The notes: generated from the sequence alone by a model not told the origin. Numbered from the stretch's first letter, positions 50,879-60,417 are shown. The stretch is 64,000 nt of DNA from an uncultured Bacillota bacterium (GCA_902491575.1 CABUID010000010.1:8725-72724), one strand, 5' to 3'. Numbers and translations are program-made.

Positions 50879-53653
50879 ATGTTAGAAATTAAAAATGTAT
50901 ATAAAACATATTCTTCTAAAAATGGTGTAACTCACCGTGCTTTAGAAAATGTCTCATTAAAATTTAATGAAAAAGGACTTGTCTTTATTTTAGGTAAATC
51001 CGGTTCTGGTAAATCTACTTTACTAAATTTAATTGGTGGAATTGATAGTTTTGATCGTGGAGACATTCTTATTGATGGTCAAAGTTTTTTAAATTTTAAA
51101 GAAGCAGAGTTTGATAATTATCGCAATAGTTGTATTGGCTTTGTTTTTCAAGATTTTAATTTATTAGATAATTTAACTGTTTATGATAATGTTACTTTAG
51201 CTCTTGATTTACAATCGAAAAAAGATAATGAAAAAGTTTTAGACATGCTAAATAAAATGGAAGTTGGAAAACTTAAAAATCGTAAAATTAATGAATTATC
51301 TGGTGGTCAAAAGCAAAGAGTATCCATAGCAAGAGCTTTAATCAAAGATCCAAAAATTATTTTAGCCGATGAACCTACGGGTGCATTAGATAGTGATACT
51401 AGTGATGCGATCATCAAAATTTTAGCTAACCTTTCAAAAGAAAGATTGGTGATTGTTGTTACGCACAATAAAGAAATTGCTTATGATTATGGTGATAGAA
51501 TTATCGAAATTCGAGATGGTTTCGTTTTAAAAGATTTAGTAAGAAAAACGAAAGATGAAAAAGATACTCTTCAACCAACACTTGTTTCTTCAAATTTAGT
51601 AATCATCCCAAAAAATCAAGAGATGGATGATATTAATCTTCATCATTTGAATGTAACAATATCTGAAAAAAGACAAGATTACTATTTACTTGTGGATAGT
51701 GACAAAAACCGAACTATGTCTTTGTTTCCTAATGTCAAAGAAGTCATTAGCGATGAAAACAATGAAGAATTATTTCAACCTTTCCATTTTGAAGAGGAAA
51801 ATGCATCTTCAAGCCACCTTTCAAAAGTGAAATCTAATCTACCCATTTCCAAAGCAATTAAATTTTCATTGTCTAACTTAAGAAAGAAAAAATTAAGATT
51901 TTTCTTCACAGTACTTTTAGCCATTTTATCTGTTATTTTAACAGGTACGGCTATGAATTTTACACGTTATTCATTAACCGATGCAATTGCTGCATCCATA
52001 GAAAAAGATAATGGCTCCTTTATTGAAGTTTCTTCAAGTTTTGCTCTATCCGATAGTTCATACGCTCTACAAAATAATGATATTCAATATTTACAATCAT
52101 TAGATCGAACATTATCCTATGAGTATAATCAAACATTTAAATTCACGAGTATTAGTGAAGTTAATGCTCCTATGAATAATGATTTATTATTTACTAATCG
52201 TGACTTATATGGTTTTTTAGTGTGTGAAGATATTGAAGAATATGGTTATGGCAATGATTCCTTTAAAATTATTTATGAAAAAGAAAATTTGACTTCCTCA
52301 GATTATGAAAACGGTGTTTATATTTCTTCCATTTTTGCCAACACGATTATACGTTATGTTCAAGAATATGGTACGGATCGCTATAAAGATCTTTATCAAT
52401 TAAATGAAACGAAAGATTTAATTGATTTTCGAATTTCAACCATTTCATCTTTGCATGGAACCATTTCTTTTCCTGTTATAGGAATCTTTGATGTTGACGA
52501 AAACCAAAGTTTATATCAACGTTATGCTTCATTATATGATAATCCAAATGATTATGAAACCATGAGCGAATATCAAGAATTAGCAAGAAGTTTCTTATTA
52601 AGAATGGTGGTTAAGCCTTCTTTTATGGAAAACTTTAAAAATACATATCGTTATTTTTCAACTCCTTTTACCATTCCAAATATATATAATAATTTATTAA
52701 CTCCAAATGCCTTTGTTTATTCCTTAAGCAAATATGATTTAACGCAATCAAATGCAGAGTATTATTTTGTAGATCCTGAATGGAACGAAAGTAATTTTTA
52801 TGAAAAAGTTCAAACATTAAAACCTAATCAAGTCTTTGTCGGACAAAATTTATTTAGGTCACTATTAGCAATTAATACATTCCCAAGAAATGATATTGAT
52901 GAAATTCGTAATTTAGCAAATCGATTTAATAAAACACAATCTATTTTGAAGATTCAAAATTCAAGAGGTTCAAATGGTGAAGTTTATCAATCCATTCAAA
53001 ATGTTGAAATTGTAGGAATTATTTCCAAAAATAGTGTCGATGATCGACTTACAGGCATATATCTTGGAAATGAGTCTTTCCAACAATTATCCAGCAATGT
53101 TTACCGTCCAAATCAAGTTTTAATCAAAGTTAATGAAAATGAAAATTACAAAAAACTGATTCATAATCTCTATGAAAACAAATTTAAAATTGATAATGAT
53201 TTTGTAGAATATTTTTTACAATTTGCTTCTACAATGGAAAAATATTCTTCTTTCATTCAAATCGGTACTATTATTTGGTTTATTATCGTCACTTTACTTT
53301 TATATTCTTTTATTTCGAATTCTATCAAAGATAATTCTAAGCAAATTGGTATTTTAAAAGCATTAGGCGCAAATATAAAAGATATTTATAAAATTTTTAC
53401 TTTTGAAGCTTTACTTATCGGTATACTTGCTTCATTATTTGGTGTTTTAGGCTTTTATTTTGGTGGACTTCTCGTTAATAATATCGTTACTTCTTTATTC
53501 TATACATTCTATTTCCCTATTTTTAATGGTGATATCGTTACCATTTTGATTATGGTATTGTCAACATTATTGATATTATTTATTTCATTAATTATTCCAA
53601 TGTCTAAAATTAAAAATATTAAACCTATTGAAGTTATAAATACTTCTAATTAA
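50879..53653 (+). CDS. MacB-like ABC transporter, ATPase fused to FtsX-type permease (second copy)
   Basis: 924 residues with the same plan as its upstream neighbour. The ATPase is 1-225 (Walker A GKSGSGKST at 39-47, FVFQDFNLL, LSGGQKQR, IILADEPTGALD, VVTHN). A linker, a membrane helix at about 340-360, an external domain to about 790 and three C-terminal FtsX helices follow (KDNSKQIGILKALGANIKDIYKIFTFEA). The ATPases are closely similar, while the external domains have diverged strongly. The pair therefore probably forms a heterodimer with asymmetric external face. AGGAGG ribosome site; same operon. Confidence 0.88.
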   Translation: MLEIKNVYKTYSSKNGVTHRALENVSLKFNEKGLVFILGKSGSGKSTLLNLIGGIDSFDRGDILIDGQSFLNFKEAEFDNYRNSCIGFVFQDFNLLDNLTVYDNVTLALDLQSKKDNEKVLDMLNKMEVGKLKNRKINELSGGQKQRVSIARALIKDPKIILADEPTGALDSDTSDAIIKILANLSKERLVIVVTHNKEIAYDYGDRIIEIRDGFVLKDLVRKTKDEKDTLQPTLVSSNLVIIPKNQEMDDINLHHLNVTISEKRQDYYLLVDSDKNRTMSLFPNVKEVISDENNEELFQPFHFEEENASSSHLSKVKSNLPISKAIKFSLSNLRKKKLRFFFTVLLAILSVILTGTAMNFTRYSLTDAIAASIEKDNGSFIEVSSSFALSDSSYALQNNDIQYLQSLDRTLSYEYNQTFKFTSISEVNAPMNNDLLFTNRDLYGFLVCEDIEEYGYGNDSFKIIYEKENLTSSDYENGVYISSIFANTIIRYVQEYGTDRYKDLYQLNETKDLIDFRISTISSLHGTISFPVIGIFDVDENQSLYQRYASLYDNPNDYETMSEYQELARSFLLRMVVKPSFMENFKNTYRYFSTPFTIPNIYNNLLTPNAFVYSLSKYDLTQSNAEYYFVDPEWNESNFYEKVQTLKPNQVFVGQNLFRSLLAINTFPRNDIDEIRNLANRFNKTQSILKIQNSRGSNGEVYQSIQNVEIVGIISKNSVDDRLTGIYLGNESFQQLSSNVYRPNQVLIKVNENENYKKLIHNLYENKFKIDNDFVEYFLQFASTMEKYSSFIQIGTIIWFIIVTLLLYSFISNSIKDNSKQIGILKALGANIKDIYKIFTFEALLIGILASLFGVLGFYFGGLLVNNIVTSLFYTFYFPIFNGDIVTILIMVLSTLLILFISLIIPMSKIKNIKPIEVINTSN

Positions 53654-53659
53654 TCATTG

Positions 53660-53706
53660 AATAGACGATGTATTTGATTCCATAATACATGGTCTATTTT
53701 TTTTTA
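53660..53706 (+). terminator. Terminator after the tandem ABC genes
   Basis: Long stem AATAGAC-ATGTATT paired with AATACAT-GTCTATT (53660-53698, one bulge), followed by T9. Confidence 0.88.
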
Positions 53707-53734
53707 TTTGTACATACAATAGACTGGTGATTTT

Positions 53735-56350
53735 ATGACAAAAAAAAGTATTAAAGAAGTGATGCAACAGTTTCAATGTAGTGAAAATGGTCTTAGTGAG
53801 CAAGAAGCAAAAAAAAGATTAGTAAAAAACGGAAAAAACATATTATCAAAAGATAAAAAAAAGAATCCTATTTTAATGTTTTTAAATCAACTAATTGATC
53901 CTTTAGTATATGTTTTGCTAGCAGGATTTGTATTGTCTTTATTATTAAAAGAATATACAGATGCCACAATTATTATATTGGTAGTCTTTTTGAATGCTAC
54001 CCTTTCTACTTATCAAGAATTTAAAGCAGAAAAAGCTTTGAAGGCTTTAGCTTCTTTAACATCTCCTACATGTCTTGTACGTCGAGATAACAAGGTGAAA
54101 GAGATTAAGGCGGAAGATTTAGTTGTAGGAGATATCGAAATCTTAGAAGCTGGAAGAAATGTATGTGCTGATTTAAGGTTAATTCAATCTTCTCATTTGA
54201 TGATTGATGAATCGTCTTTAACGGGTGAATCTGTTCCTGTTGAAAAAAATGCTCAATTTATTGCTTCAAATAATGTTACCATAGGTGATCAAAAAAATAT
54301 GGCTTTTATGTCTTCTTCCATTATTAAAGGTACTGGAGAAGGCATTGTTGTTGGTGTTGGCATGAATACACAAATAGGGAGAATTGCTAATCTTATTAAA
54401 AGTGAAAAAAAGAAAAATACACCTTTACAAAAAAAATTAAATGAGATTTCCAATATATTAGCCATTACAACAGTTATTTTATGTGCATTAATATTTGCAA
54501 TAGCTTTACTACAAAAAAGGAATACACTTGAAATGTTAATTACGGCTATTTCTTTAGCCGTTGCTGTTATACCAGAAGGTTTATTAGCTGTTGTAACCAT
54601 CGTATTATCCTTAGGAGTTCAAAAATTAAGTAAAGTAAATGCCATTGTAAAAAAACTTCCAAGTGTTGAAACTCTTGGATGTGTTAACATCATTTGTTCG
54701 GATAAAACTGGAACTTTGACTTTAAATCAAATGAGTGTCACAAAGATCATTTTAAACCAAAAAATAATGGAGCAACATCACCTAACAAATAGCCACGAAC
54801 TGAATCTTTTTAATCTTGGACTTATTTGTTGTAATGATGCAACATTTTCAGATGGCAAATATTTAGGCGATCCAACTGAAGTTGCTTTATTACGCTTTTG
54901 TGAAAATTATAATATAAAAAGTTTACCACGGATGGATTGCATTCCTTTTGATAGTAATCGTAAAATGATGTCTACTTTAAACGGTGAATATCAATTCTCA
55001 AAAGGAGCGTTAGATTCCATTATACCACTTTGTAAGTATCAACTATTGAATGGAAAAATAGCAGTATTAAATAAAAAAGATGTGGATTATATTTACCAAT
55101 TACATGATCGTTTATCGAGTGAAGGTCTACGGTTAATTGCTATTTCTTATAAAAAAGCCAAAAAAATAAGTGAAAATAATTTAATTTTTATTGGACTAGC
55201 AGCAATGATTGATCCACCTAGAAAAGAAGCTAAAGAATCCATTGAAAATTTAAGAAATGCCCATATTAAAACCATCATGATTACTGGAGATCATAAAAAT
55301 ACTGCTTTAGCCATTGCTAAACAATTAAATTTGGCAGAAAAAGAAGAGGAAGTCATTACAGGTATAGAGTTAGATTCACTATCTGAAAAACAACTTGCTC
55401 AACAAATTGATCGCTATCGAGTTTTTGCAAGGGTATCACCAGAAAACAAAGTACAAATTGTAAAGGCTTTACAAAGTAAAAATAATGTTGTTGCTATGAC
55501 AGGCGATGGTGTAAACGACGCTCCCTCACTAAAAAAAGCAGATATTGGTATTTCTATGGGAATTAATGGAACGGATGTTTCAAAAAATGCAAGCGACATG
55601 GTATTGATGGATGATAATTTTACAACTATTGAAAAAGCTGTAAAAGAAGGCAGAGGAATTTTTAATAATATAAAGAAAACATTACTTTTCCTACTTTCTT
55701 CAAATATAGGTGAAATCTTAATCATGTTAATTACTATTTTGTTAAACTTGCCTGTCCCATTAATCGCCATTCACATTTTATGGGTCAATTTATTGACAGA
55801 CACTCTACCTTCCTTAGCTTTAGGACAAGATAATGTCTCTAATGATGTCATGAAAGAAAAGCCACGTAACATTAATGAATCTATATTTGCAAACAAAGGC
55901 TGGTGTATTATTTTAGGTTATGGTCTCTTAATTGGATTACTTTCTTTTGCATCTTATATTTACGTTCCAGTCCATTTTTTATTAAGCAATAATGTAAAAG
56001 TTAGTATTGAAGAAATTGTTTATATTTTAAAAAATAATTCTGCATTATTAATGAAAGCTCAAACTTTTGCATTTTCTACATTAGCTTTATCTCAATTGTT
56101 TCATAGTATAGGTATTAAAAATATGAACAAATCTATTTTTAATAAAGAAACATTTAAAAATAAACTTTTGATTTTCTCGGTTATATTTGGCATAATTATA
56201 CAGATGGCAGTAACCATGTTACCTCTATTATCTGAACCTTTTAAAACAAGTCTTTTGACTATTCAAGAATTCATCATTATTTTATTGTTTTCAATGCTTC
56301 CTTTATTTGTACATGAAATCATTGTTTTATTTTCAAAAGAAAAAATATGA
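53735..56350 (+). CDS. Cation-transporting P-type ATPase, Ca2+ (SERCA/PMR1) type
   Basis: 871 residues, the full P2A layout. Actuator motif LTGESVPVEKN (TGES), phosphorylation site CSDKTGTLT, nucleotide domain KGALD, hinge MTGDGVNDAPSLKKADIGI. Ion ligands of the calcium pumps are present: PEGLLAV in M4 (Glu), SSNIGE in M5 (Asn and Glu) and NLLTDT in M6 (Asn, Thr, Asp). Ca2+ export is therefore the best call, though Na+/K+ or Mn2+ cannot be excluded. It lies 36 bases after a terminator, so it has its own transcript. Confidence 0.88.
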   Translation: MTKKSIKEVMQQFQCSENGLSEQEAKKRLVKNGKNILSKDKKKNPILMFLNQLIDPLVYVLLAGFVLSLLLKEYTDATIIILVVFLNATLSTYQEFKAEKALKALASLTSPTCLVRRDNKVKEIKAEDLVVGDIEILEAGRNVCADLRLIQSSHLMIDESSLTGESVPVEKNAQFIASNNVTIGDQKNMAFMSSSIIKGTGEGIVVGVGMNTQIGRIANLIKSEKKKNTPLQKKLNEISNILAITTVILCALIFAIALLQKRNTLEMLITAISLAVAVIPEGLLAVVTIVLSLGVQKLSKVNAIVKKLPSVETLGCVNIICSDKTGTLTLNQMSVTKIILNQKIMEQHHLTNSHELNLFNLGLICCNDATFSDGKYLGDPTEVALLRFCENYNIKSLPRMDCIPFDSNRKMMSTLNGEYQFSKGALDSIIPLCKYQLLNGKIAVLNKKDVDYIYQLHDRLSSEGLRLIAISYKKAKKISENNLIFIGLAAMIDPPRKEAKESIENLRNAHIKTIMITGDHKNTALAIAKQLNLAEKEEEVITGIELDSLSEKQLAQQIDRYRVFARVSPENKVQIVKALQSKNNVVAMTGDGVNDAPSLKKADIGISMGINGTDVSKNASDMVLMDDNFTTIEKAVKEGRGIFNNIKKTLLFLLSSNIGEILIMLITILLNLPVPLIAIHILWVNLLTDTLPSLALGQDNVSNDVMKEKPRNINESIFANKGWCIILGYGLLIGLLSFASYIYVPVHFLLSNNVKVSIEEIVYILKNNSALLMKAQTFAFSTLALSQLFHSIGIKNMNKSIFNKETFKNKLLIFSVIFGIIIQMAVTMLPLLSEPFKTSLLTIQEFIIILLFSMLPLFVHEIIVLFSKEKI

Positions 56351-56381
56351 TTTTATTCATCATTAAATACTATTCATTTTA

Positions 56382-56413
56382 AAAACCATGAAAAAATAGA
56401 CTTTCATGGTTTT
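56382..56413. terminator. Bidirectional terminator
   Basis: Perfect 12-bp stem AAAACCATGAAA/TTTCATGGTTTT (56382-56393 with 56402-56413) between the converging Ca2+-ATPase and metallophosphoesterase genes. Confidence 0.88.
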
Positions 56414-56453
56414 TAAATAATTGGACAAAAGAAAAAGAATTTAAAATTAAATA

Positions 56454-57224
56454 TTATAACTCAAATTTCATAGAAGACTGCAAGCCAAATCCTTCTATTT
56501 CAACTTTACCATCATCTATGGTAACAACTGCACAAGTCAAATCTTCGTGTCGACAAAGCGAATGAAAAACTATATAATGTATATCCTTATGCTTTACATA
56601 ATCACCAAAATGATAATGTCCACAAAAAACTGCTTTTACTTTTCGACTTTTTTCAAATATTTCGATAGCGTCGTCCCGATTCATGATGATATGATCATTT
56701 CTATTTTCAAAATTTTCAAGCATAAAAAGTTCATGGCAAAATATTAAAACTGGTTTCGATGTCTCAGTTATAGTTTGATTCATCCATTGAAGTTGCTCAG
56801 AATCAAGATAAGTTTTCTCCCATAAAATTTCTTTATTAGGATAAGGTTTTAAAGGATCATTCATATTTGCGTCAAGAACTAAACAAGTATAATCTTCCGT
56901 ATCGAACGAATAATATCGATTGGGCATGCTCAAAATTCTTTCAATTTTATGTTTAGAAAGTGCTGTATCATGATTACCTATTGCGCAATAAAATGGTAGC
57001 CCACTATTTTTAAGGATTTTTGCAATTTCCTCCATTAATATTTCTTGGTTTCCATAACCCTCCATCCTGTCTGCTGTATCCCCTAAATTAACGATAAAAT
57101 TACAACCTTTAGAATGTTCATTAATTATTTTTTTTAGTTTTTCAGCTGAAAGACGATGTCTGCGATCAAAAGTTTTATCCTTATTACAGTAGTGAATATC
57201 GGTAATTGCAAGAAATTTTATCAT
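56454..57224 (-). CDS. Calcineurin-like metallophosphoesterase
   Basis: 256 residues. The dimetal site is complete: ITDIHYC (DxH), NLGDTADR (GDxxD), AIGNHDTA (GNHD), FCHELFM (His) and FCGHYHFGD (GHxH). The family includes phosphodiesterases and phosphatases of cyclic nucleotides, nucleic acids and proteins. No signal peptide or extra domain is seen, so the substrate is open. The stop is TAA at 56454 next to the bidirectional terminator. Confidence 0.9.
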   Translation of the reverse strand: MIKFLAITDIHYCNKDKTFDRRHRLSAEKLKKIINEHSKGCNFIVNLGDTADRMEGYGNQEILMEEIAKILKNSGLPFYCAIGNHDTALSKHKIERILSMPNRYYSFDTEDYTCLVLDANMNDPLKPYPNKEILWEKTYLDSEQLQWMNQTITETSKPVLIFCHELFMLENFENRNDHIIMNRDDAIEIFEKSRKVKAVFCGHYHFGDYVKHKDIHYIVFHSLCRHEDLTCAVVTIDDGKVEIEGFGLQSSMKFEL

Positions 57225-57282
57225 AAAAACAATCCTTTCAACGTTTATTTAAAAATAATACTACAACAACAAAAAACAAATT

Positions 57283-57333
57283 TCAAGGTAAAAATGAAAA
57301 CATTATAAAACGATATTTTAATCCAAAAATCAT
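57283..57333 (-). pseudogene. Truncated start of an immunity gene
   Basis: Right after the toxin-fragment stop is an ideal ribosome site (AAAGGAG, seven bases before the ATG at 57333). The frame encodes only 16 residues, MIFGLKYRFIMFSFLP, before TGA. Toxin C-termini of RHS proteins are nearly always followed by their immunity gene, so this looks like the cut-off beginning of that gene. Alternatively it is a meaningless short frame. Confidence 0.4.
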
Positions 57334-57345
57334 AATTATTCTCCT

Positions 57346-57947
57346 TTAAAAATACCAATGACGAAAGAATCTAAATACATTCTTTTTTCTTAATAATTGT
57401 GAAAGAAATCTTTCTGAATAAATAGTAACTTTACTCATAACCTCTCTAAATAAATCCATTTCCTTTAGACCTTTTAAAGTTCTTGAAGCATCAAATCCTT
57501 TATCAATAAATTTCGCACCATTAAATGTATGTTGTGCAATATAACCCATATTATCGACATAACCAATCAATGAAGCTCTAACAGTTCCTATTGAGTTTTC
57601 TAAATCTTTGAAGTTATCTGATCCTTTGTAGAATGTTGCACCAATTTCATCTGCGTAAGAAATTATTTTTTCCCCATAGATTGACCTAAAACAATAACTT
57701 CATCATATTTATTAACAAATTCTACCGCATCAACAATATCGTCAGCTTTTGTAATAACCTTACTACCACCAGGTAAAAATGGAACTGCTAAAGCTAAAAT
57801 ATCCAACGCTAACCAAACAGCATTTGCCCAAGTAGGATCTTTAATAAAGTCAACTAAACTCCATATTGCAAAACCAATATCGAAAATAGTTTCCCATGCA
57901 TGACCTGAAGGATCGGCATAATTAACAGGTGCTATATATTTCTAAGG
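57346..57947 (-). pseudogene. Orphan RHS polymorphic-toxin C-terminus, frameshifted
   Basis: Minus strand reading from about 57947: APVNYADPSGHAWETIFDIG, then TWANAVWLALDILALAVPFLPG, then DEVIVLGQSMGKK and stop. One extra base in the A6 run at about 57666-57671 would continue the protein in the next frame as IISYADEIGATFYKGSDNFK, IGYVDNMGYIAQHTFNGAKF and IDKGFDASRTLKGLKEMD to a stop at 57346. PVNYxDPSGH is the invariant junction between the RHS core and its variable toxin, so this is a displaced toxin tip without its RHS body. The serine recombinase fragment abuts it directly. The frameshift may be real decay or a homopolymer error. Confidence 0.75.
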
Positions 57948-57950
57948 TTC

Positions 57951-58460
57951 CTATACCGTAAACTTATATAGAATCTCTATCTTTTGAACTCTTTTACCAT
58001 TGATTATTTCTCTTTCATACACAGTTATCTTATGTATCAGTTCATTTAAAATAAATGAATTAAGTTCACTAATATTATAATACTTTTTAACTATATTAGC
58101 AAACTCTTTGACCTTTTTCTCAGTATCCTTTTGTTTAGAAATATTAGATTCTAATTTAGTAATTTTATTTACTAATTCTTCTTTTTCAATTTGGTAACTA
58201 CTAGATAGTTCATTAAATAAAGATTCACCAATTTTACCTAATTTAATATCATTCATTAATCTTTGAAAATCAGGTCTATCAAAATTAGTTCCTGAATATC
58301 CACCATCTACATAATGAATAATATTTGTAAATCCATTTTTAGAAGCATATTGCTCTAACATTGCTTTTTGTGTTTGTATGATTTTACTATCACCTTGTAG
58401 ATCATCATCTCTTGATAATCTACTTAATAATGCTGTGTGTTTAATTTTATTTGTAATCAT
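57951..58460 (-). pseudogene. Large serine recombinase with internal deletion
   Basis: 169 residues, while TnpX/TndX-type recombinases have about 550. Residues 1-77 are the start of the resolvase domain (ALLSRLSRDDDLQGDS with catalytic Ser16; VDGGYSGTNFDRPDFQRLMNDI). Residues 78-169 are the far C-terminal coiled-coil region (YQIEKEELVNKITKLESNIS, ELNSFILNELIHKITVYERE). The rest of the catalytic domain and the whole DNA-binding recombinase/zinc-ribbon part are missing, with the frame preserved across the junction near 58229. It cannot recombine DNA. The start ATG at 58460 has GGAG five bases upstream. Confidence 0.8.
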
Positions 58461-58640
58461 TTTACTCCTTTCCATTAAAACCTCATTAGCAGCATCATTA
58501 TACCATTTAGTTTTCGTTACACCCATCATAACGTTAATTTCATTTAGAATCATATTAATAATTACTTCATTTAAATCTTTTTCACTTACACTTTTTCTTT
58601 CAATAATTAAAATTGTTTCTTTGTTTGTCTTTCATCCTCT
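58461..58640 (-). pseudogene. Remnant of a small gene upstream of the recombinase
   Basis: Minus strand: an AAGGAGAGG ribosome site and ATG open MKDKQRNNFNY then stop. In the next frame a coherent stretch SVSEKDLNEVIINMILNEIN, then VTKTKWYNDAANEVLMERSK, runs straight into the recombinase start without a stop. This looks like a small mobile-element accessory gene broken by a one-base shift near its start. From 58641 to 58910 I see only AT-rich DNA with a short repeat (58831-58858) and no supportable gene. Confidence 0.35.
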
Positions 58641-58830
58641 CCTTTCTTAAATGTAAGCTGAGTATCTCAGTTACTAAATATTGACTTGTGAAGCAAAGTG
58701 ACGAACGTCTTATCCAGTTTCCGAAAATAATATATTTTTATCATTTTAGTTAATATTTAACATCGTATTTTCACCTCCATTACTTGTTAATTGAAGAGAT
58801 AGTAGAACACACCCCTACACTATTACAGGA

Positions 58831-58858
58831 GATTTCAACTCCATCTTGAGAGGATGTT
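58831..58858 (+). repeat. Imperfect direct repeat flanking the insertion sequence (left copy)
   Basis: A 28-base segment beginning GATTTCAAC and containing TTGAG and TGTT recurs at 60418-60445, directly outside the right end of the insertion sequence, with about 22 of 28 bases identical. It is too long and diverged for a target-site duplication, so it probably predates the insertion. Confidence 0.5.
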
Positions 58859-58910
58859 TTATAAATCTTTTTAATCTTTTTGAAAGTATCCCTTCAATAG
58901 TTACGGACAT

Positions 58911-58940
58911 TGAACTGAGTTAGAAAAATTGGACCAAAGG
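58911..58940 (+). repeat. Left terminal inverted repeat of the IS
   Basis: 30 bases, exact reverse complement of 60388-60417. It starts TGAACTGAG and ends ACCAAAGG. Confidence 0.92.
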
Positions 58941-58969
58941 ATAACAACAAATCAGGAGGTGCAAATAAA

Positions 58970-59470
58970 ATGAAACTTAGTTATGAAGATAAGAAAAAAA
59001 TTATAAAATTAAGATCCAGTGGTCTAACAATTAAAGCAATTGCTATTGAAATGAATTTAAATGTAGATACAGTAAAATGGATAATAAAATTACACTCAGT
59101 TCATGGCGATGAAGCACTTATAAAACAAAAGAACAAAAGTTATTCTGCTTCTTTCAAAAACAATATTATTAAGGAATATCTTTTAGAGATTCCTAAAAAA
59201 GCTTTAGCGGTCAAATACAATGTTTCTAAAAGTTTAATTATTTCTTGGATTAAAGATTATGAACTTTTCGGTTATAATGAAATAAAGACAAAGAAGCGAG
59301 GTCGACCGAAATTGAATCAAGAAGATTTAACTAAACCTTTAACCGGCAAAGAAAGAAAAGAACTGATAGAAACTAAAAAAGAATTAAGAAAAGTACAATT
59401 AGAGTTAGCATACTTAAAAAAATTAGACGCCTTAGTTCAAGAACGGATAAAGAAAGAAAAGAAGAAATAG
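58970..59470 (+). CDS. IS3-family transposase OrfA (helix-turn-helix)
   Basis: 166 residues, intact. It has two helix-turn-helix units: KLRSSGLTIKAIAIEMNLNV (13-32) and PKKALAVKYNVSKSLIISWI (78-97). An AT-hook-like KKRGRPK (112-118) and a leucine-zipper/coiled-coil tail (ETKKELRKVQLELAYLKKLD) follow. This is the DNA-binding half of the IS150-group transposase. It ends in the A-rich region where -1 frameshifting would give the OrfAB fusion. AGGAGG ribosome site before the ATG. Confidence 0.9.
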   Translation: MKLSYEDKKKIIKLRSSGLTIKAIAIEMNLNVDTVKWIIKLHSVHGDEALIKQKNKSYSASFKNNIIKEYLLEIPKKALAVKYNVSKSLIISWIKDYELFGYNEIKTKKRGRPKLNQEDLTKPLTGKERKELIETKKELRKVQLELAYLKKLDALVQERIKKEKKK

Positions 59471-60369
59471 TAAAAGCTATTGATGAATTAAGGCACATTT
59501 ATTCTTTATCCGAATTACTATCACAAGCAAAAATGGCTAAATCTACATATTTTTCTATTAAAAATAGATTTAATAATCCATTTGACAAAGATAAAGAAAA
59601 CAAACAAATGATTATAGAAATATATAATAATCATAAACATAGATATGGTTATCGTAGAGTTTATCAAGGTCTTAAGAATAAAGGTTATAACATTAGTGAA
59701 TCTAAAGTTCGTAAATTAATGAAACTTCTACAACTTAAAGGATATTGTCCTAAGGTTAAATACAAATCATTTAAAGGAGAAATAGGCCAAACTTGTAAAA
59801 ATCTTCTACTTGAAAAAGAAATAGACAAGATTAATCACAAAACAAAATATACGCGTAATTTAAAAACCACAGGACTTAATCAAAAATGGACGACCGGTGT
59901 TTCAGAATTTAGAATTCCTAATGGCAAAATTTATTGATTACCTATTTTAGACATAAATAATGGCGAAATTATATCTTATAATATTTCAACCTCACCAAAC
60001 TTCAAACAAACAATGGCTATGCTCAATAAGGCTTTAAATAAATTCGATGATTTATCTGGTTTAATATTTCATTCTGATTAAGGATGGCAATATAGAATGG
60101 AAGAATTCCAACAAAAATTAAAAGAAAATGGCATTCTTCAAAGCATGTCAAGAAAAGGAAATTGTTACGATAATTCACCAATGGAAAATTCCTTTGGATT
60201 AATCAAAAAAGAAATGTTTTATGGACACGAATATGAATTTAAATCAATTGAACATTTAATTAATGAAATACACAAGTATATAAATTATTACAATAATACT
60301 AGAATAAAATCTAATTTAAACGGATTATCTCCTTCACAATATAGACAGCATTCTTTATATGTAATATAA
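59416..60369 (+). pseudogene. IS3-family transposase OrfB (DDE integrase), inactivated
   Basis: The frame opens at the A7 slippery site and reads ERKEEIVKAIDELRHIYSLS, RYGYRRVYQGLKNKGYNISE, QKWTTGVSEFRIPNGKIY, then TGA at 59937. It continues as LPILDINNGEIISYNIS...LIFHSD, then TAA at about 60079, then GWQYRMEEFQQKLKENGILQSMSRKGNCYDNSPMENSF to 60369. Besides the two nonsense codons, the first catalytic Asp of the DDE triad (TDVTEF-type) is Gly in TTGVSEF. The second Asp (HSD) and Glu (PMENSF) are still readable. Fresh point mutations without deletions imply recent decay. Confidence 0.88.
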
Positions 60370-60387
60370 TATTCAAAAATTAAAATC

Positions 60388-60417
60388 CCTTTGGTCCAAT
60401 TTTTCTAACTCAGTTCA
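60388..60417 (-). repeat. Right terminal inverted repeat of the IS
   Basis: 30 bases, exact reverse complement of 58911-58940. Flanked on the right by GATTTCAACATCG, the second copy of the 28-base direct repeat. Confidence 0.92.

Larger units (their letters stand above)
58911..60417 (+). mobile_element. IS3-family (IS150-like) insertion sequence, decayed
   Basis: 1507 bp bounded by 30-base perfect terminal inverted repeats (58911-58940 and 60388-60417) that begin TG and end CA, starting TGAACTGAGTTAG. It contains orfA, an A7 slippery site (59416-59422) for -1 frameshifting into orfB, and a broken orfB. No short target duplication is visible at the ends. It sits inside the toxin/immunity region between two immunity-like and recombinase fragments. 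Confidence 0.88.

Noticed and set aside
59416..60369. TGA inside the transposase frame as possible Trp codon (mycoplasma code)
   Set aside because: TGA ends real genes here (uppS, dxr, the immunity gene at 60505), a TAA also interrupts the same transposase, and a catalytic Asp is lost, so decay explains it.
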